Origin: Ferruginibacter sp.
Lineage (GTDB): Bacteria > Bacteroidota > Bacteroidia > Chitinophagales > Chitinophagaceae
NCBI GenBank assembly: GCA_018057635.1
Contig: JAGPDJ010000013.1
Span: 1-17,023, forward strand
DNA: 17,023 nucleotides
Reading direction: 5' to 3'
The position numbers and the translations under genes are program-made. This document shows, piece by piece, positions 14,485-17,023 of this stretch; the stretch's first letter is position 1, and each line of letters starts with the position of its first letter. A model generated the notes under the pieces. It had not been told where the DNA came from, ran no database searches, and worked only from the letters and a program-made list of their open reading frames with translations.

Positions 14485-15714
14485 TTACCTGAACTGTATC
14501 GCCTTAACCGGGTTCACTTTTTTTATCAGCAAAGAAGGAATGATCAGTGTAGCAAAGCAAACTGCCAAAGTGATGATATTCACAATTACTACCTGCCACC
14601 AAATTATTTCAGCATGGGCAACATTCATATAATAAGCTTCTTCATTGAGTTTGATGAAACCGGTAGCCTCCTGTAGCCAGCAAATACCAAGGCCTAATAC
14701 TGTTCCTGCTACTATGCCTATTATTGCTATGAAAGTAGTGTTGTAAAGAAATATTTTCTGAATCATCCAGTTTCCAGCCCCAACAGCTTTCAGTATTCCG
14801 GTCATCCTTGTCCTTTCCAGCACAAGAATAATGAGGCAGGTTACCAGGTTTACAACCGCAACGATCATCATGATCACTAATAATATATTTTTTATTTGCC
14901 CTTGCAGGTTCAGCCAGTCGAAAATATTGGGATAAACCTGTTTGATGCTCCTGCTGTACCAGGTTTGCGGCAGTTCTGAATATATCCTGGAAGAAACACT
15001 GTCTGATTGCTTGTAATCATGTAAGAATATTTCATATCCGCCTATCTGGTTTAATTCCCAGTTATTCAACCGCCTGATCAGGTTGATGTCGCAAAGTGCA
15101 AAGTTTCTGTCATATTCTTCAATGCCGGTTTTAAAGGTACCGGCAACCCTTAAACGCCTGGCGGTTTTGCTGCCGTCTTCCCTGAAAAAGAACACCAGCA
15201 TGCTGTCGCCTGTTTTAATATTTAATTGGGAAGCTGTATAATTACTGATATTGATCTGGTTACTGTAACCGCTGTCTTTAAAACTGATCCAGGTACCTGT
15301 TTGCAGAAATGACTGCATCCTGCCGAAATTAAAACTGCTGTCGATGCCTTTTAACAATACACTTTCAATATCTGATTCAAATTTCAATATTCCCGATTTT
15401 GTTGCATACCGTTCAACTGAAACAACCTGCGGAAGGGAATGAAGGTATTTTTCTACTGCAAAATCCTGGTATATGGGGAATTCTTCGGCAACACTTACTT
15501 TATTCTCCAGGTCCTGCTGAACCCTGATATGCCCCCAAAAACTAAAAACTTTATTGCTGATTTCCCGTTGAAATCCGTTCACAAAACTAAGTGCAACGAT
15601 CATTACAGCTACACTTAATGCAGTGGCACTGATGGCCAATGTTATAATAAAACGTGAAAATGTTTTTTGTTTAAACGAGGCTAATCGCTTTGCTATGAAT
15701 ATGGATGGATCCAA
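14485..15714 (-). CDS. LolC/LolE-type ABC transporter permease (FtsX family)
   Basis: This 409-residue inner-membrane protein has the LolC/E layout. An N-terminal motif ([20 protein letters not shown]) precedes the first helix (about 22-48), a large periplasmic domain of about 220 residues follows, and then come three helices at about 275-297, 318-345 and 372-396. The FtsX-family end is NPVKAIQFR. LolCDE extracts lipoproteins from the inner membrane with the LolD ATPase, which is not encoded here; macrolide-export or other FtsX roles cannot be excluded. The start is TTG at 15714 ([11 protein letters not shown]), since relatives begin just before this motif and no ATG lies upstream in frame. 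It is divergent from the plug gene with 48 bp between. Confidence 0.87.
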   Translation of the reverse strand: MDPSIFIAKRLASFKQKTFSRFIITLAISATALSVAVMIVALSFVNGFQREISNKVFSFWGHIRVQQDLENKVSVAEEFPIYQDFAVEKYLHSLPQVVSVERYATKSGILKFESDIESVLLKGIDSSFNFGRMQSFLQTGTWISFKDSGYSNQINISNYTASQLNIKTGDSMLVFFFREDGSKTARRLRVAGTFKTGIEEYDRNFALCDINLIRRLNNWELNQIGGYEIFLHDYKQSDSVSSRIYSELPQTWYSRSIKQVYPNIFDWLNLQGQIKNILLVIMMIVAVVNLVTCLIILVLERTRMTGILKAVGAGNWMIQKIFLYNTTFIAIIGIVAGTVLGLGICWLQEATGFIKLNEEAYYMNVAHAEIIWWQVVIVNIITLAVCFATLIIPSLLIKKVNPVKAIQFR

Positions 15715-15736
15715 TCGGACAATTTTTGCTACCTTT

Positions 15737-15744
15737 CAAAAGTA
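15737..15744 (-). promoter_or_regulatory. Candidate -7 element for the permease gene
   Basis: TACTTTTG on the minus strand matches TAnnTTTG exactly and ends 22 bp before the TTG start at 15714, supporting that start. The nearest TTTG upstream (15774-15771) is 26 bp away, longer than the usual 17-23, and already inside the plug gene. An overlapping plus-strand TACCTTTC (15730-15737) is one base off the consensus and lies 25 bp before the plug ATG. Confidence 0.35.
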
Positions 15745-15762
15745 AATTAATTAGTTTATTTA

Positions 15763-17023
15763 ATGAGTTCCAAAAACCACCAGGCTGTCATTATTTTTCT
15801 AAGTTGTTTTTTCAACTTAACAACCGGCTTTGCCCAAAACGTTGAAAAGATATATTTACCTAATATCAAAACAGCTCAATTATTCTCTTACGGTAACCAG
15901 CAATCTTTGCCTGTGTATACTTTAAACAGTTCCGATAAACTTGAACTTGAGTTTGATGATCTGGAAGGAAGTGTTAAAAGCTATTACTATACTTTTGTTT
16001 TATGTGATTATAACTGGGTACCGGTTAACCTCAGTGCGTTTGATTACATAAAAGGATTTACCCAGAACCGTATTACAACTTACCGGTATTCATCCATTGC
16101 ACTAACCAGGTATACACATTACCAGGCATTCCTGCCTGACAGGAATTCGGTTCCTTCAAGATCCGGGAATTACCTGTTAAAGGTTTTCCTTGATGGTGAT
16201 ACTTCCAAACTTGCTTTTACCAAACAAATGCTGGTACTGGAGCAGAAAGCCTCGGTAAGTGGAGCAGTTGTTCAGCCATTTTCGGCACAACTCTTCAACA
16301 CTCATCAGAAATTAAGGATGTCGGTAAATATTTCCGGTATCAACAGTTTTAGCGCTGCTCAGCAGGTAAAAGTGGTGATTTTGCAAAATAACCGCTGGGA
16401 TAATGCACAAAGAGACATACCACCAACTTTTGTTAGAGGAAATGTACTTGAATATAATACAGAGAATAATTCCATTTTTCCTGCCGGAAAAGAATGGCGC
16501 TGGCTTGACCTGAGGAGTTTCAGGTTGCAGAGCGACCGGGTTGACAGTGCAGCGTATCATAAGAATGCAACGGATATGTATGTAAAAACAGACATTGACA
16601 GGAATGGCCAGCGATACCTCTATTTTCCTGATTACAACGGTATGTTTAATATTATTAGTTATGAAAGCATCAATCCGTTCTGGCAGGGCGATTATGCTAC
16701 AGTACATTTTTCACTGGCTACGGTTGACGGTAACCCATACCCGAAAAGAAATGTGTACCTGGCAGGTCATTTTACAGGTTATGAATTGAGCGATACCTGG
16801 AAAATGAATTTCAATACCGAAACCGGCAGGTATGAAACATCCACCATGATGAAACAGGGATACTACAATTATACCTACCTGTGCACCGATATTGATAACC
16901 CAAAGAAGATGACAGACCTGGAAGGCAATTACTGGGAAACAGAAAATTCTTATACGATACTGGTATATTATAAATCATTTACTGACCGCAGCGACCAGTT
17001 GATAGGAGTGGGGAGTATTAATT
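15763..17023 (+). CDS. Type IX secretion system plug protein (DUF5103), N-terminal part
   Basis: Plug proteins close the periplasmic side of the SprA translocon of the type IX secretion system, which exports proteins across the outer membrane in Bacteroidota. The frame runs 420 codons to the right edge, so the end is missing. A signal peptide (about 1-25, ending TTGFAQ) is followed by the DUF5103 N-domain: LFSYGNQQSLPVYTL, LELEFDDLEG (about 61-70), YYYTFVLCDYNWVP and YTHYQAFLPDRN. Later come the family patterns VVILQNNRWDNA and GKEWRWLDLRSF. ATG 15763 is the only reasonable start. T9SS genes are typically scattered, so the lack of other T9SS genes here is not informative. The facing permease gene starts 48 bp away. 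Confidence 0.88.
   Translation, partial: MSSKNHQAVIIFLSCFFNLTTGFAQNVEKIYLPNIKTAQLFSYGNQQSLPVYTLNSSDKLELEFDDLEGSVKSYYYTFVLCDYNWVPVNLSAFDYIKGFTQNRITTYRYSSIALTRYTHYQAFLPDRNSVPSRSGNYLLKVFLDGDTSKLAFTKQMLVLEQKASVSGAVVQPFSAQLFNTHQKLRMSVNISGINSFSAAQQVKVVILQNNRWDNAQRDIPPTFVRGNVLEYNTENNSIFPAGKEWRWLDLRSFRLQSDRVDSAAYHKNATDMYVKTDIDRNGQRYLYFPDYNGMFNIISYESINPFWQGDYATVHFSLATVDGNPYPKRNVYLAGHFTGYELSDTWKMNFNTETGRYETSTMMKQGYYNYTYLCTDIDNPKKMTDLEGNYWETENSYTILVYYKSFTDRSDQLIGVGSIN

Noticed and set aside
16312..16707. 131-residue minus-strand frame inside the plug gene
   Set aside because: The plus-strand frame has clear DUF5103 patterns throughout; the minus frame is a shadow.

Overview
The window looks like a chromosomal segment of a Bacteroidota bacterium, most likely of the Chitinophagaceae type. 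The basis is gene content: a type IX secretion plug protein, a lipoprotein-type TamA homologue (TamL), a DUF5362 membrane protein, a FadL-like outer-membrane protein and a MoxR cluster of the Bacteroidota kind. The DNA is AT-rich, ribosome-binding sites are poorly marked, and a few TAnnTTTG promoter elements are visible. The genus is not determined. I see no tRNA, rRNA, CRISPR array, insertion sequence or phage gene.

Layout. 1-1390 (minus): a FadL-like outer-membrane protein cut by the left edge, and a Tyr-rich small lipoprotein. 1391-1680: intergenic, with degenerate 7-bp repeats. 1681-3824 (plus): prolyl-tRNA synthetase, a striking 18-copy 7-bp array, and a DUF5362 membrane protein. 3989-4774 (minus): RDD membrane protein. 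4885-10304 (plus): a compact five-gene run, SpoIIM-family / DUF4129 / DUF4350 lipoprotein / MoxR AAA ATPase / DUF58, divergent from the RDD gene. Together these six form a MoxR-centred membrane module. 10418-11185 (plus): tRNA pseudouridine synthase TruB. 11209-13662 (minus): TamL. 13677-14423 (plus): SpoU/TrmH-family RNA methyltransferase. 14485-15714 (minus): LolC/E-type ABC permease. 15763-17023 (plus): N-terminal part of the type IX secretion plug protein, cut by the right edge.

Most genes serve envelope biogenesis (FadL-like, TamL, Lol-type permease, T9SS plug, MoxR module) or translation (ProS, TruB, RNA methyltransferase). All genes belong to recognisable families, and I found no clearly new protein system.

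The most unusual signal is in the non-coding DNA. Nearly every intergenic gap longer than about 20 bp between 1.4 and 14.5 kb carries degenerate short-period (7-8 bp) direct repeats. Several start right after a stop codon and have the same orientation relative to the gene they follow (TTTGAAG after proS and tamL, AATKTGAA after both genes of a convergent pair). A second point is the zero-gap, in-frame junction between the DUF4129 and DUF4350 genes, where only a TAG separates the two reading frames.
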